From the NCBI RefSeq assembly GCF_004886325.1, contig NZ_QXFN01000002.1, positions 1-64,000 of the forward strand: a stretch of DNA of 64,000 nt, in the 5' to 3' direction. Below are positions 19,945 to 28,584 of the stretch, one piece after another (the first letter of the stretch is position 1; each line of letters begins with the position of its first letter). The notes beneath the pieces are model-generated. The model searched no databases. It saw nothing but the letters and a program-made list of their open reading frames with translations, and was not told the origin of the DNA. This DNA comes from Cellulomonas telluris. GTDB lineage: Bacteria > Actinomycetota > Actinomycetes > Actinomycetales > Cellulomonadaceae. The translations under genes and the position numbers were made by a program.

Positions 19945-19953
19945 CGTCACGCC

Positions 19954-20286
19954 GTGGAGACCGTGACGCTCACGCACACCGCCGCGCTCGCGCGGCTCGG
20001 GCACGCGCTGTCGGACGAGACCCGCGCACGCGTCCTGCTCGTGCTGCGCGAGGCGCCGGCCTACCCGTCGGACCTCGCCGAGGCGCTCGGCGTCTCGCGC
20101 CAGGCCATGTCGAACCACCTCGCGTGCCTGCGCGGCTGCGGGCTCGTCGAGGCCGTCCCCGACGGCCGGCGCACCTGGTACCGGCTCGCCGACCCGCTCC
20201 TCGCGCCCGCGCTCGGCGACCTGCTGCGCCTCGTCCTGGCCGTCGACCCGGCCTGCTGCTCCGGTGAGGGGTGCACCTGCGCATGA
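19954..20286 (+). CDS. ArsR-family metal sensor, CmtR-like
   Basis: This 110-residue winged-helix repressor closely follows Mycobacterium tuberculosis CmtR: ALARLGHALSDETRARVLL, LGVSRQAMSNHLACLRGCGLV, and ALGDLLRLVLAVD. CmtR binds Cd(II)/Pb(II) through Cys57, Cys61 and Cys102. Here Cys58 and Cys62 sit in the identical NHLxCLRGCGLV helix. A Cys cluster (Cys101, Cys102, Cys107, Cys109) is at the C-terminus. It should release the promoter when metal binds. The stop overlaps the next gene's start as ATGA, so it is co-translated with the CDF transporter. Confidence 0.9.
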   Translation: METVTLTHTAALARLGHALSDETRARVLLVLREAPAYPSDLAEALGVSRQAMSNHLACLRGCGLVEAVPDGRRTWYRLADPLLAPALGDLLRLVLAVDPACCSGEGCTCA

Positions 20287-20984
20287 CCACGCTGCCCCTG
20301 CCGCGCCCGTCCCTGCCCGCCGCCCGGCGCGCCGTCCTCGAGCGGCGCGTGCGCCTCGTCGTGGCGGCGACCATCACCTGGAACGTCGTCGAGGCGGTCG
20401 TCGCGATCACCGCGGGCCGCGCCGCGTCGTCGAGCGCGTTGATCGGCTTCGGCCTCGACTCGGTCGTCGAGGTGCTGTCCGCCGCGGCCGTCGCGTGGCA
20501 GTTCGCCGCGCCGGACCCCGAGCGGCGCGAGCGGGCCGCCATGCGCCTCATCGCCGTGTCGTTCTGGGGCCTGGCGGTGCTCGTCGGCGTCGACGCGCTG
20601 CGGTCGCTGCTCGGCGGCGGCGAGGCCGACGCGTCCCCGGTGGGCATCGTGCTCGCGGCGCTGAGCCTGGCGGTGATGCCGTTCCTGTCGTGGTCCGAGC
20701 GGCGCACCGGCCGCGAGCTCGGTTCGGCCTCCGCGGTCGCCGACTCCCGTCAGACGCTGCTGTGCGCGTGGCTGTCCGCGGTCCTGCTGGTCGGCCTGGT
20801 GCTCAGCGCCGGCCCGGGGTGGACGTGGGCCGACCCGCTGGCCGCCCTCGTCATCGCCGCCGTCGCCGTCCGGGAGGGCGTCGAGGCGTGGCGCGGGGAC
20901 GCGTGCTGCGCCCCCGCGGGGCTGCGCCGGGAGGCGGCGGCCGGCCCGGCGCAGGGATGCGCCGACGGCTGCTGCGGCGGCTGA
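20283..20984 (+). CDS. CDF-like cation transporter with Cys-rich tail
   Basis: This 233-residue membrane protein has about six helices. It has CDF-type polar motifs in helix 2 (SSALIGFGLDSVVEVLSA) and helix 5 (SAVADSRQTLLCAWLSAV). It lacks the usual large cytoplasmic domain and instead ends in a Cys-rich segment (GDACCAPAG ... GCADGCCGG) that could bind soft metal ions. Coupled to a CmtR-like repressor, it most likely exports cadmium, lead or zinc. Relatives with the same short form are generally annotated only as cation transporters. ATG 20283 is fixed by the overlap. Confidence 0.82.
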   Translation: MTTLPLPRPSLPAARRAVLERRVRLVVAATITWNVVEAVVAITAGRAASSSALIGFGLDSVVEVLSAAAVAWQFAAPDPERRERAAMRLIAVSFWGLAVLVGVDALRSLLGGGEADASPVGIVLAALSLAVMPFLSWSERRTGRELGSASAVADSRQTLLCAWLSAVLLVGLVLSAGPGWTWADPLAALVIAAVAVREGVEAWRGDACCAPAGLRREAAAGPAQGCADGCCGG

Positions 20985-21004
20985 TCCCGCCGGACGGACG
21001 CACC

Positions 21005-21038
21005 ACGGGCGGCGGCGCGGACCTGCACCGCCGCCCGT
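21005..21038. terminator. hairpin between convergent genes
   Basis: ACGGGCGGCGG (21005-21015) pairs with CCGCCGCCCGT (21028-21038) over 11 bp with a 12-nt loop, between the CDF gene and the oxidoreductase gene. Confidence 0.6.
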
Positions 21039-21057
21039 CGACGTCCGGGTCCGCGCG

Positions 21058-21981
21058 TCAGACCCGGACGACGACCTTGCCGCGCACGTGCCCGCCCGCG
21101 CTCGCCTCGTGCGCGGCGGCGGCGTCCGCGAGGTCGAACACCTCCGCCACGTCGACGCGCAGCTGCCCGGCGTCCGCGAGCGCGCTCAGCGCGTCCAGGT
21201 CGGCGGTGCTGGGCCGGACCCACACGTAGTGCCCGCCCAGCTCGTCCCGCGCCGCGGCGTCGACGATCGACGCGACCGTGCCGCCCTCGGCGAGGACGGC
21301 GCGCGTGGTCGGCACCAGGTCGTCGGAGCCGTAGTCGAGGACGACGTCCACGCCCTGCGGGGCGAGCGCACGCACGCGGTCGGCGAGGCCGTCGCCGTAG
21401 ACGACCGGCTCCGCACCGAGCGAGCGCAGGTGGTCGTGGTTCCGCTCCGACGCGGTCCCGATGACCCGGGCGCCCCGCGCGGCCGCGATCTGGACCGCGA
21501 ACTGCCCGACCCCGCCGGCCGCCGCGTGCACGAGCACGGTCTGCCCCGCGCGCACGCCCGCGCGCTCGATGCTCTGGTACGCCGTCAGGCCCGCCAGCGG
21601 CACCGCGGCCGCCTCCTCGAACGACAGCGACGCCGGCTTGCGGGCCAGCGTGCGCACGGGGGCGGCGACCAGCTCGGCGAACGTGCCGCCCTGCACCCAG
21701 TCCTTGCGCACGTACCCGTAGACCTCGTCGCCGACCTGCAGCTCGGGGGTGTCGAGGCCGACCCGCTCGACGACGCCGGCGACGTCCCAGCCGGGCACGA
21801 CGGGGAACGTCACGTCCATGACCTGGTCGAGGTACCCGGCGCGCAGCTTCCAGTCCACCGGGTTGACCGACGCGGCGCGCACGCGCACGAGCACGCTGTC
21901 GGGCCCGACCTTGGGGGTGGGCTGCTCGGTGAGCTCGAGGACGTCGGGGCCGCCGTAGCGGGAGTAGGTGATGGCTCGCAT
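21058..21981 (-). CDS. NADP-dependent MDR oxidoreductase, quinone-reductase-like
   Basis: This 307-residue cytoplasmic enzyme of the medium-chain dehydrogenase superfamily opens MRAITYSRYGGPDVLEL and carries the GroES-like fold with SVNPVDWKLRAGYL. The cofactor motif is HAAAGGVGQFAVQIAAARGARVIGT. It lacks the Cys/His set for structural and catalytic zinc, so it belongs to the zeta-crystallin/quinone oxidoreductase group that reduces quinones or enones with NADPH. DVVLDYGSDDLV and HVRGKVVVRV complete the family pattern. The start is ATG 21981. It is monocistronic and its substrate is unknown. Confidence 0.9.
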   Translation of the reverse strand: MRAITYSRYGGPDVLELTEQPTPKVGPDSVLVRVRAASVNPVDWKLRAGYLDQVMDVTFPVVPGWDVAGVVERVGLDTPELQVGDEVYGYVRKDWVQGGTFAELVAAPVRTLARKPASLSFEEAAAVPLAGLTAYQSIERAGVRAGQTVLVHAAAGGVGQFAVQIAAARGARVIGTASERNHDHLRSLGAEPVVYGDGLADRVRALAPQGVDVVLDYGSDDLVPTTRAVLAEGGTVASIVDAAARDELGGHYVWVRPSTADLDALSALADAGQLRVDVAEVFDLADAAAAHEASAGGHVRGKVVVRV

Positions 21982-22099
21982 ACCGGTGGCAACCGCGGCC
22001 CGGCGTACCCTCTTCCCGCCCGCGGGACGGGGGGACGGGCAACCCCGCGGGCGTGCCCCTCAGCCCGTCCTCAGGTCCCGTCCCGCAGCGTGGGACCCC

Positions 22100-22993
22100 A
22101 TGAGCGTCACCGACCCGGTGCGCCGGTGGCGCGCCCGCGCCGGCACGGCGCTGTTCCTGCGCGTCGCCGGCCCGCACGGGGAGCGCAGCCGGCACCGCAT
22201 CCACCACCGTCCCGGCCCGCGGTGGTTCGCGCCCGACGCCGCGATCCGGGAGGTGCACGGCGACGCGTCGATGTTCGTCGGCGGCCTGCGCTCGCTGCTG
22301 CTGCAGTCGCTGCACCCCGCCGCGATGGCCGCCGTGGCCGACCACTCCGGCTACCGCGCGGACCCCTGGGGGCGGCTGTCGCGCACCAGCACGTTCCTCG
22401 CCGTCACGGTGTTCGGCACGGCCGACGACGCGCAGGCGGCCGTCGACGCGGTCCGGTCGATCCACGCGCGCATCCGCGGCGTCACCGACGACGGCACGCC
22501 GTACGCCGCCGACGACCCCGACCTGCTGCGCTGGGTGCACGTCGCCGAGATCGAGTCGTTCCTCGACGCGCACCGCCGCTACGGGGTGCGACCGCTGACG
22601 CCCGCGCGCGCCGACGAGTACGTCGCGCAGGCCGCGCGCGTCGGCCGGGCCCTCGGCGCCGTCGACCTGCCCGAGACCGTCGCCGGCCTCGAGGCCGCCC
22701 TCGAGGGGTACCGGCCGGTGCTGCGCGCCACGCCGGCCGCGCTCGACGCCGCGCACTTCCTGCTGCGCGAGCCGCCCGTGCCGCCGGTGCTGCGGGTCGG
22801 GTACGGCGCGCTCGCCGGCGCCGCCGTCGCGAGCCTGCCGGCGTGGGCGGTCGACGGGCTCGGGCTGCGCCCCGTGCGCGGGGTCCGCGAGGGCGCCGCG
22901 CACTGGGCGGGCCGGCAGGCGACGCGCACCGTGCGCTGGCTGCTGGCGGGCCAGCAGACGGCCTCGGGGCAGGCCGCCGGGACCGCCGCCTGA
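22100..22993 (+). CDS. DUF2236 / MpaB-like oxygenase family protein
   Basis: This 297-residue protein contains the family core MFVGGLRSLLLQSLHPAAMAAVADHSGYRADPWGRLSRTSTFLAVTVFG and LRWVHVAEIESFLDAHRRYGV. Conserved His residues in LHP and WVH are candidate haem or metal ligands. The family includes the rubber oxygenase Lcp and MpaB; most actinobacterial members are uncharacterised. The C-terminal third holds a hydrophobic helix (YGALAGAAVASLPAWAVDGL) that may contact the membrane. ATG 22100 gives a normal length. No adjacent partner suggests a substrate. Confidence 0.8.
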   Translation: MSVTDPVRRWRARAGTALFLRVAGPHGERSRHRIHHRPGPRWFAPDAAIREVHGDASMFVGGLRSLLLQSLHPAAMAAVADHSGYRADPWGRLSRTSTFLAVTVFGTADDAQAAVDAVRSIHARIRGVTDDGTPYAADDPDLLRWVHVAEIESFLDAHRRYGVRPLTPARADEYVAQAARVGRALGAVDLPETVAGLEAALEGYRPVLRATPAALDAAHFLLREPPVPPVLRVGYGALAGAAVASLPAWAVDGLGLRPVRGVREGAAHWAGRQATRTVRWLLAGQQTASGQAAGTAA

Positions 22994-23117
22994 CGCTGCC
23001 GGGCACCCGTCCAGGGCGGCACGCCGACACCCCCCTGCTCGCCGCGCGCGGACGGCCCGCGCCGCCTAACGTGAGTGCGCGCGTGAGACCACACGCACCA
23101 CACCCCTGAGGAGTCCC

Positions 23118-23576
23118 GTGAGCGAGCAGCGCACAGACGGCCCAGCCGACGTGGACGGCGGTCTGCGGACGTCCCGGCCGCCGGAGGGGTTCGAGCCGGT
23201 CCGCACGTGGACCCTCGACTCCACCTCGGAGCTGTCCCGCCTGCGGCACGAGGTGTCCCAGGCGACGGGCGGGGTCGCGGACGCGCTCGACCCGGTGGGC
23301 GAGCGGATGGTCCTCATCGCGAGCGAGCTGGCGACCAACGCGCTCGTGCACGGCATCCCGCCGACGGTGGTGACGCTGCTGCGGCGCGACCACCAGCTCC
23401 TGCTGGACGTGGCCGACCACGGGCTGGGGACGACCCCGGAGATCGCGGAGCAGCGGGGCGTCGGCATGGGCGGGTTCGGCCTGCAGATCGCCCGCCGCCT
23501 CTCGCAGGACGTCGGCTGGTACGCGGACGAGGAGACCAAGCACGTGTGGGCTCTGCTCGACGTGCAGGCCCCCTGA
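23118..23576 (+). CDS. RsbW-like ATP-binding (HATPase_c_2) regulatory protein
   Basis: This 152-residue soluble protein is a single GHKL ATPase domain. The N box is ERMVLIASELATNALVHG. The G1 box is LDVADHGLG, and GVGMGGFGLQIARRLSQDVGWYADE covers the lid and G2 region. These stand-alone domains act as anti-sigma-factor or serine kinases in actinobacteria. No anti-sigma antagonist or sigma gene is adjacent, so its partner lies elsewhere. GTG 23118 follows GAGGAG at normal spacing. A strong hairpin follows the stop. Confidence 0.85.
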   Translation: MSEQRTDGPADVDGGLRTSRPPEGFEPVRTWTLDSTSELSRLRHEVSQATGGVADALDPVGERMVLIASELATNALVHGIPPTVVTLLRRDHQLLLDVADHGLGTTPEIAEQRGVGMGGFGLQIARRLSQDVGWYADEETKHVWALLDVQAP

Positions 23577-23594
23577 CACCCGGCGGCGGACACA

Positions 23595-23633
23595 CGACGG
23601 CGGCGCGGACCCGGTGGGTCCGCGCCGCCGTCG
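23595..23633. terminator. strong bidirectional hairpin
   Basis: CGACGGCGGCGCGGACCC pairs perfectly over 18 bp with GGGTCCGCGCCGCCGTCG around a 3-nt loop. It separates the convergent HATPase and GDPD genes. Confidence 0.8.
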
Positions 23634-23657
23634 CGTGCGGGTGCGGTGCGTGGCCGG

Positions 23658-24404
23658 TCAGGCCACCGCCACCGGCGTGCGTGCCGCCAGCCACCCGGCC
23701 AGCCGGTCGGGCCGGTCGGTGATGATCGCGTCGACGCCCAGGGCGACCGCGGCCGCCCAGTGCTCCGGCTCGTCGAGCGTCCAGACCATGACCTGCAGGC
23801 CGGCCGCGTGCAGCCGGTCCACCAGGCCCGGGTCGGCCGCCACGAGGCCGCCGTACGGGTTGCACGTCATGACGCCGAGCTCGGCGCACAGGTCGAGCAG
23901 GTCGTCGCGGACCTCGAACACCAGCAGGCCGCGGCGCAGGCCCGGCGCCGCGTCGCGCAGCGCCGCGACCGTCTCCGGCCAGAAGCTCTGCACGACCACG
24001 CGGTCGGCGAGACCGGCGGCGAGCACCGGCTCGGTGACCGCCCGGACCTCGTCGACGGTCCACGCCCCCTTGACCTCGAGCAGCAGGTCGATGCCGGGCC
24101 GGCGCAGCAGCAGGTCGACGACCTCGGCGAACGTCGGCACGCGCTGCCCCGCGTACGCGGGCGCGAACCACGCGCCCGCGTCGAGGGACCGCACGCGGGC
24201 CAGCTCGGTCGCGCCCACGGCGCCCGTGCCGTCCGTCGTCGCGTCGAGCGTGTCGTCGTGGATGACGACGACCTGCCCGTCGGCCGTGCGCTGCACGTCG
24301 ATCTCGATGGACCCGGCACCCGCCCGCCACGCCGCCTCGAACGCCGCGAGGGTGTTCTGCGGCGCGACGGACGAGTTGCCGCGGTGCGCGACGACGAGCG
24401 TCAC
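23658..24404 (-). CDS. ugpQ: glycerophosphodiester phosphodiesterase
   Basis: This 248-residue cytoplasmic enzyme hydrolyses glycerophosphodiesters to glycerol-3-phosphate and alcohol. GDPD hallmarks are HRGNSSVAPQNTLAAF with the catalytic His, then IEIDVQRTADGQVVVIHDDTLDATTDGTG with the metal Glu/Asp and second His, then LLLEVKG and NPYGGLVAADPG. There is no signal peptide. GTG 24404 overlaps the stop of the binding-protein gene (GTGA), so it is the last gene of the ugp-like operon and should process the imported substrate, like E. coli UgpQ. Confidence 0.92.
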   Translation of the reverse strand: MTLVVAHRGNSSVAPQNTLAAFEAAWRAGAGSIEIDVQRTADGQVVVIHDDTLDATTDGTGAVGATELARVRSLDAGAWFAPAYAGQRVPTFAEVVDLLLRRPGIDLLLEVKGAWTVDEVRAVTEPVLAAGLADRVVVQSFWPETVAALRDAAPGLRRGLLVFEVRDDLLDLCAELGVMTCNPYGGLVAADPGLVDRLHAAGLQVMVWTLDEPEHWAAAVALGVDAIITDRPDRLAGWLAARTPVAVA

Positions 24405-25771
24405 AGGTAGGGCTCCACGTTCTCGCGGTACGCGGTCTCGATCTTCGGGGTGATCGCCTCGAAGGCCTCCGCCGGGTCGGTGCCGCGCAGGACGATCTGC
24501 TCGATGCCCTCGGTGAGGATCGCGTCGGCGCCGGGCACGAACACGCGGATCCAGTCCTGCGAGCGTGCCTTGTCGGCGAGCTGGTCCACCGCGGTGCGGA
24601 ACTGCGGCGCCTGCTCGTAGACGGCCTCCATCGTGTCGGACTCGACCGCGGACGTGCGGACCGGCATGTAGCCGGTGTTCTGCGAGAAGTACGCCGTCTG
24701 GTCGGTGCCGGTGAGGAAGTCGAGGAACATCGCGGCCGCGAGCTGCTGCTCGGGCGTCCGCGAGGACGGGATGGCCAGGCCGGTGCCGCCCGTGGGGGTG
24801 CCGCCGCCGTCGGGGCCGTCGGGCAGGTACGCCGTGCCGACCTCGAACGTCGCCGCGTCGAGGATGCCCTTGAGCGAGCCCGTCGAGCCGATCGTCGCCG
24901 CGACCGTGCCGGAGGAGAAGTCGACCGTCGCGTCCTCGGAGACCGTCGCGAGCGGCGCGTCGCCGTGGAACAGGCCGCGCAGGAACTCGCCCGCCTCGAG
25001 CGCCTCCGGCGTGTCGAGCGTCGTCTCCCACTCGTCGGAGTACTGGCCGCCGTGGCCCCAGATCATGTTCTCGAACCACCAGGCGGCCCACGAGGTGCCG
25101 AGCGACATGCCGAGCGGCGCCGAGTCGGCGGGCAGCTGCGGCTGGAGCTGACCCGTCCAGGAGGCGAACTCCTCCCACGTCTCCGGGCCGCGGTCGGGCA
25201 GGCCGGCGGCCGCCCACATGTCCTTGTTGTAGTAGAAGAGCGGCGTCGAGCGGGCGTACGGCGCGGCCCAGTGCTGCCCGTCGTACTCGTAGTCGCCGTA
25301 CAGCGCCGGGACGAAGTCGTCGGTGTCGGAGCCCAGGTGCTCGAACACGTCGTCCAGCGGCATGATCTGGTCGTTCAGGTGGTAGCGGAACCACCACACG
25401 TCGGAGGCGATGACGAGGTCGGGCAGCTCGTCCGTCTGCGAGGCGGCCTGGAAGCGCTGGGCGACCTCGTCGTAGTTGGCGCCCGCCGTGACGAGGTTGA
25501 CCGAGATCTCCGGGTGCTCGGCCTCGAAGCGTTCGATGAGCTCCTCCTCGACCGCCTTCGAGGCGCCGGGGTGGTTGCTCCACCAGGTGATCTCGGACGC
25601 GGGCTCGACCTGCGACCAGTCGACGTCCGCCGCGGCCTCGCCGGACGCGGACGGGTCGTCACCCGCGACGCTGGGGGCCGTGCAGGCGGTGAGGGCCAGG
25701 GCGCCGACGGCGGCGAGCGCGCCGAGGGCGAGGGTGGACGGACGACGGTTCCGCGCGGTGCGGTGGAACAC
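24401..25771 (-). CDS. ugpB: ABC transporter solute-binding lipoprotein, UgpB-like
   Basis: This 456-residue lipoprotein has a lipobox ending in LTAC with Cys30, a short Ser/Asp linker, and a family-1 solute-binding fold (ITWWSNHPGASKAVEEELIERFEAEHP, DLVIASDVWWFRYHL, WAAPYARSTPLFYYNKDMWAAAGLP). It sits outside the membrane and delivers substrate to UgpA/UgpE. The ugpA-ugpE-ugpB order matches the M. tuberculosis operon, whose UgpB binds glycerophosphocholine. With a GDPD fused by overlap, a glycerophosphodiester or glycerol-3-phosphate is the likely substrate. Carbohydrate binding remains an alternative. Confidence 0.87.
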   Translation of the reverse strand: MFHRTARNRRPSTLALGALAAVGALALTACTAPSVAGDDPSASGEAAADVDWSQVEPASEITWWSNHPGASKAVEEELIERFEAEHPEISVNLVTAGANYDEVAQRFQAASQTDELPDLVIASDVWWFRYHLNDQIMPLDDVFEHLGSDTDDFVPALYGDYEYDGQHWAAPYARSTPLFYYNKDMWAAAGLPDRGPETWEEFASWTGQLQPQLPADSAPLGMSLGTSWAAWWFENMIWGHGGQYSDEWETTLDTPEALEAGEFLRGLFHGDAPLATVSEDATVDFSSGTVAATIGSTGSLKGILDAATFEVGTAYLPDGPDGGGTPTGGTGLAIPSSRTPEQQLAAAMFLDFLTGTDQTAYFSQNTGYMPVRTSAVESDTMEAVYEQAPQFRTAVDQLADKARSQDWIRVFVPGADAILTEGIEQIVLRGTDPAEAFEAITPKIETAYRENVEPYL

Positions 25772-25898
25772 GGGGTCTCCTCGGGGGGGTGTGCAGCAGG
25801 GGTGCTGAGCGCGGGCCGGACGGCGCGCGCGGGGGACCGGACCGGGTGGTCCGGTGGCGGGGGGTGGGTGCCGGGCGCGGTGCGCGCGGCGAGCGGGG

Positions 25899-26819
25899 TC
25901 AGCCGGTGACGGCGCCCGTGGTGAGGCCGGCGACGAGCCGGCGCTGCAGGAGCAGGAAGACGAGCAGCACGGGGAGCGTCACGACGACCGTGGCGGCCAG
26001 CAGCACGCCCCAGTTCGACATGCCGTCGACGTTCTGCAGGAGCGTGAGGCCCACGGGGAGCGTCATCTTGTCGGGCTTGTCGACGACGAGGAACGGCCAC
26101 AGGTAGTCGTTCCACTCGGTGACCACGGCGACGAGGCCGACGGCCGCGACGGTGGGCAGCGACATCGGCACGACGAACCGCCACAGCCGCCGCCAGTGCC
26201 CGGCGCCGTCGAGCTGCGCCGCCTCGAGCACCGACGCGGGCAGCGTGAGGAAGTGCTGGCGGAACAGGAACGTGCCGAACGCGCTGGCCAGGCCGGGCAC
26301 GAGGATGCCCTGGTACGTGTTGAGCCAGCCGAGGCTCGCGACGAACGTGTAGTTGGGGATGATCGTGATCTGCGGCGGGATCATCAGCGCCGCGATGACG
26401 ACGAGGAACACCGTCCGCCGGAACGGCACGTCGAGGAAGACGAGCGCGTACGCGCAGCACAGGCCGAGGACGACCTTGAGCCCGGCGCCCGCGACGGTCA
26501 GGCCGACGCTGTTCGCGAACAGGGTGCCGAGGGGGATCGTGTCGGCGGCCTGCGCGTAGTTGGCGAGGTCGAACCGCTCCGGCAGCCACTGCAGCGGCAC
26601 CTGGTACAGCTCGTCGGGCCGCTTGAGGCTGGCCAGCGCCATCCACAGCAGCGGCATGCCGAGCACGACGGCCGCGACGACCATCGCCAGGACGCCACCG
26701 CCGTCGAGCAGCAGGGCCTTCGGTGAGCGGCCGCGGCGGGCGGCGGGAGCGGGCGGTGCGGCCGGCGGCGGGCCGGCCGGCGCCGGGGCGGCCGGGCGAG
26801 GGGGCGTCTGGACGCTCAT
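25899..26819 (-). CDS. ugpE: ABC transporter permease, UgpE-like
   Basis: This 306-residue inner-membrane permease has a Pro/Ala-rich N-terminus and six membrane helices. The ATPase-contact EAA loop reads EAAQLDGAGHWRRLWRFVVPMSLP. IPPQITIIPNYTFVASLGWLNTYQGILVPGL is typical of the MalG/UgpE group. ATG 26819 overlaps the UgpA stop (ATGA). About 127 bp separate its stop from the binding-protein start, and no hairpin of note lies there. Confidence 0.9.
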   Translation of the reverse strand: MSVQTPPRPAAPAPAGPPPAAPPAPAARRGRSPKALLLDGGGVLAMVVAAVVLGMPLLWMALASLKRPDELYQVPLQWLPERFDLANYAQAADTIPLGTLFANSVGLTVAGAGLKVVLGLCCAYALVFLDVPFRRTVFLVVIAALMIPPQITIIPNYTFVASLGWLNTYQGILVPGLASAFGTFLFRQHFLTLPASVLEAAQLDGAGHWRRLWRFVVPMSLPTVAAVGLVAVVTEWNDYLWPFLVVDKPDKMTLPVGLTLLQNVDGMSNWGVLLAATVVVTLPVLLVFLLLQRRLVAGLTTGAVTG

Positions 26820-27787
26820 GCGTAGTGGACCTTCTGCTCGACGTAGCGCAGCTGGACCGCGGTGACCGCGAGCAGGAGGAGGAACAGGATCGTCGCGCCG
26901 GCGGACGCGTACCCGGCCCGGCCGTTGACGAAGCCCTCCTGGTAGATCTGGTACATCAGCGTCGTCGTGCTGCCGAGGGGCCCGCCCTGCGTCATCGCCT
27001 TGATGATGTCGAAGGACTGCAGCGAGGCCAGCAGCATCGTGACGAGCAGGAAGAACGTGGTCGGCGCGAGCAGCGGCAGCACGATCGAGCGCAGCGTGCG
27101 GGCGGGCGTGGCGCCGTCGAGCGCGGCCGCGTCCCTGAGGTCCTGCGGCACGGCCTGCAGGCCGGCCAGGTAGATGAGCGCGACGTACCCGAGGTTCTTC
27201 CACAGGTAGACGACGACCACCATGACGAGCGGCCACGGCGGGCTCGTGTACCACTGGGGCGACGTCGCGCCGAACCACCCGAGCACGGTCGACATCAGGC
27301 CGTAGCGGGGGTCGAAGATGAACAGCCAGAGGATGCCGACCGCGTAGCCGGACAGCACGTACGGCGCGAACGCGACCGTGCGGGCCAGGCCGCGGCCGGG
27401 CAGGCGCCGGTTCAGCAGGAGCGCGAGGCCGAGGCCCAGCGCGAGCGCGCCGCCGACCGTCGCGAGCGTGAAGACCGCGGTCGTGGTGAGGACGCGGATC
27501 GTGGAGTCGGCGGTGAACCACTCGACGTAGTTGCCGAGGCCGACGAACCGCGCGACCGGGGAGCCGAGGTTCCACTGCATCGTGGACAGGTAGAAGCTCT
27601 CGACGAGCGGGCGGTACACGAACAGGACGAGCAGCACCACGTTGGGGCCGGCCAGCAGCGCGAACCACCCGAGCGCGCGGCGGCGACGGGCGGCGCCGGC
27701 ACGGCGGACGGTCGGTGCGGGCGGGCGGGGTCCGGCGGGGTCCGGTCCGGTGCGGTCGGCCCCGGGCGGGGCGAGCACGGCAGCCAT
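26816..27787 (-). CDS. ugpA: ABC transporter permease, UgpA-like
   Basis: This 323-residue inner-membrane permease is the first gene of the operon. Six helices start after a basic Arg-rich N-terminus (VRRAGAARRRRALGWFALLAGPNVVLLVLFVYRP). The EAA loop reads DAAALDGATPARTLRSIVLPLLAP. TMQWNLGSPVARFVGLGNYVEWFT is the usual MalF/UgpA first periplasmic loop. The start is ATG 27787 because GGAG precedes it; the longer upstream reading is low-complexity Pro/Ala/Arg. No ATPase gene lies in the operon. Confidence 0.9.
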   Translation of the reverse strand: MAAVLAPPGADRTGPDPAGPRPPAPTVRRAGAARRRRALGWFALLAGPNVVLLVLFVYRPLVESFYLSTMQWNLGSPVARFVGLGNYVEWFTADSTIRVLTTTAVFTLATVGGALALGLGLALLLNRRLPGRGLARTVAFAPYVLSGYAVGILWLFIFDPRYGLMSTVLGWFGATSPQWYTSPPWPLVMVVVVYLWKNLGYVALIYLAGLQAVPQDLRDAAALDGATPARTLRSIVLPLLAPTTFFLLVTMLLASLQSFDIIKAMTQGGPLGSTTTLMYQIYQEGFVNGRAGYASAGATILFLLLLAVTAVQLRYVEQKVHYA

Positions 27788-28173
27788 GGGTCTCCAGGCA
27801 CGAGGGGGCGGTGCGACGCCCGCGCGGCCCGCGGCGGCGCGACGGCCGGCGGTGCCCGCGGGGGCGGCGGGGGGCGGCGTCCCGGGTGGGGCGCCGGGCC
27901 CGACCTCGGCCGGACCGCGGACCACGCTAGGCAGCGCGGATACCGCAAAACGGACGCGACCGCGACCGTTGCGGGCGCGTTGGGGGAACGTTCACGCAGG
28001 TCAGCGGGCGTTCCATCGTGCGACGCCCGCGCGCGGGCCAGCGTTCACCGCGCGGTCCCGCCTCGTTCCCGCGGCGCGCGGCAGCGCGGCTCATCCGGGA
28101 GGAGGACACGCTCCGTCCGCTTCCCGGAGGAGCGTGGGAGCACGGCACAGGGCCGGTGACGGAGGGAGCAGCC
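27788..28173. other. divergent promoter region, ugp operon / VOC gene
   Basis: These 386 bp must hold the ugpA promoter (minus) and the VOC promoter (plus). Two GTTC motifs, GTTCACGCAGG at 27990-28000 and GTTCC at 28010-28014, lie 20 bp apart and faintly resemble actinobacterial PHO-box units. I see no gene and no clean -10 element. Confidence 0.35.
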
Positions 28174-28584
28174 ATGCTGCACGGAGTCGCGACCATCTCG
28201 ATCTACGCCGAGGACCACGCGGCGGCGTCCGCCTGGTACACGCAGGTGCTGGGGCTCGAGCCGTACTACCGGGTGCCCGGGTACCACGAGTGGCGCGTCG
28301 GCGACCTCGAGCACGAGCTCGGGCTGATCGACGCCGCCTACGCGCCCCCGCACGCGCTGGGCGACCCCGGCGGTGCCGTCGTGCTGTGGCACGTGGACGA
28401 CCTCGAGGCCGCGCACGAGCGGCTCCTCGCCCTCGGCGCCACGGCGCGCGAGCCGGTCACCGAGCGGGGCGAGGGCTTCCGCACCGCCGTCGTCGTCGAC
28501 CCCTTCGGCAACCTGCTGGGGATCATGCAGAACCCGCACTACGTCGAGGTCGTGGGACGCCGGCCCGTCGGCGACGGGGCCTGA
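28174..28584 (+). CDS. VOC-family (glyoxalase/dioxygenase-like) protein
   Basis: This 136-residue single-domain protein of the vicinal-oxygen-chelate superfamily has paired beta-alpha-beta-beta-beta modules: ATISIYAEDHAAASAWYTQVLGLEPYY and VLWHVDDLEAAHERLLALGATAREPV...VVVDPFGNLLGIMQNPHY. A possible metal ligand is the Glu in HELGLID; the first-module metal His is not obvious. ATG 28174 follows GGAGGGA. Function cannot be assigned: family members include glyoxalases, antibiotic-binding proteins and dioxygenases. It is monocistronic. Confidence 0.85.
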   Translation: MLHGVATISIYAEDHAAASAWYTQVLGLEPYYRVPGYHEWRVGDLEHELGLIDAAYAPPHALGDPGGAVVLWHVDDLEAAHERLLALGATAREPVTERGEGFRTAVVVDPFGNLLGIMQNPHYVEVVGRRPVGDGA

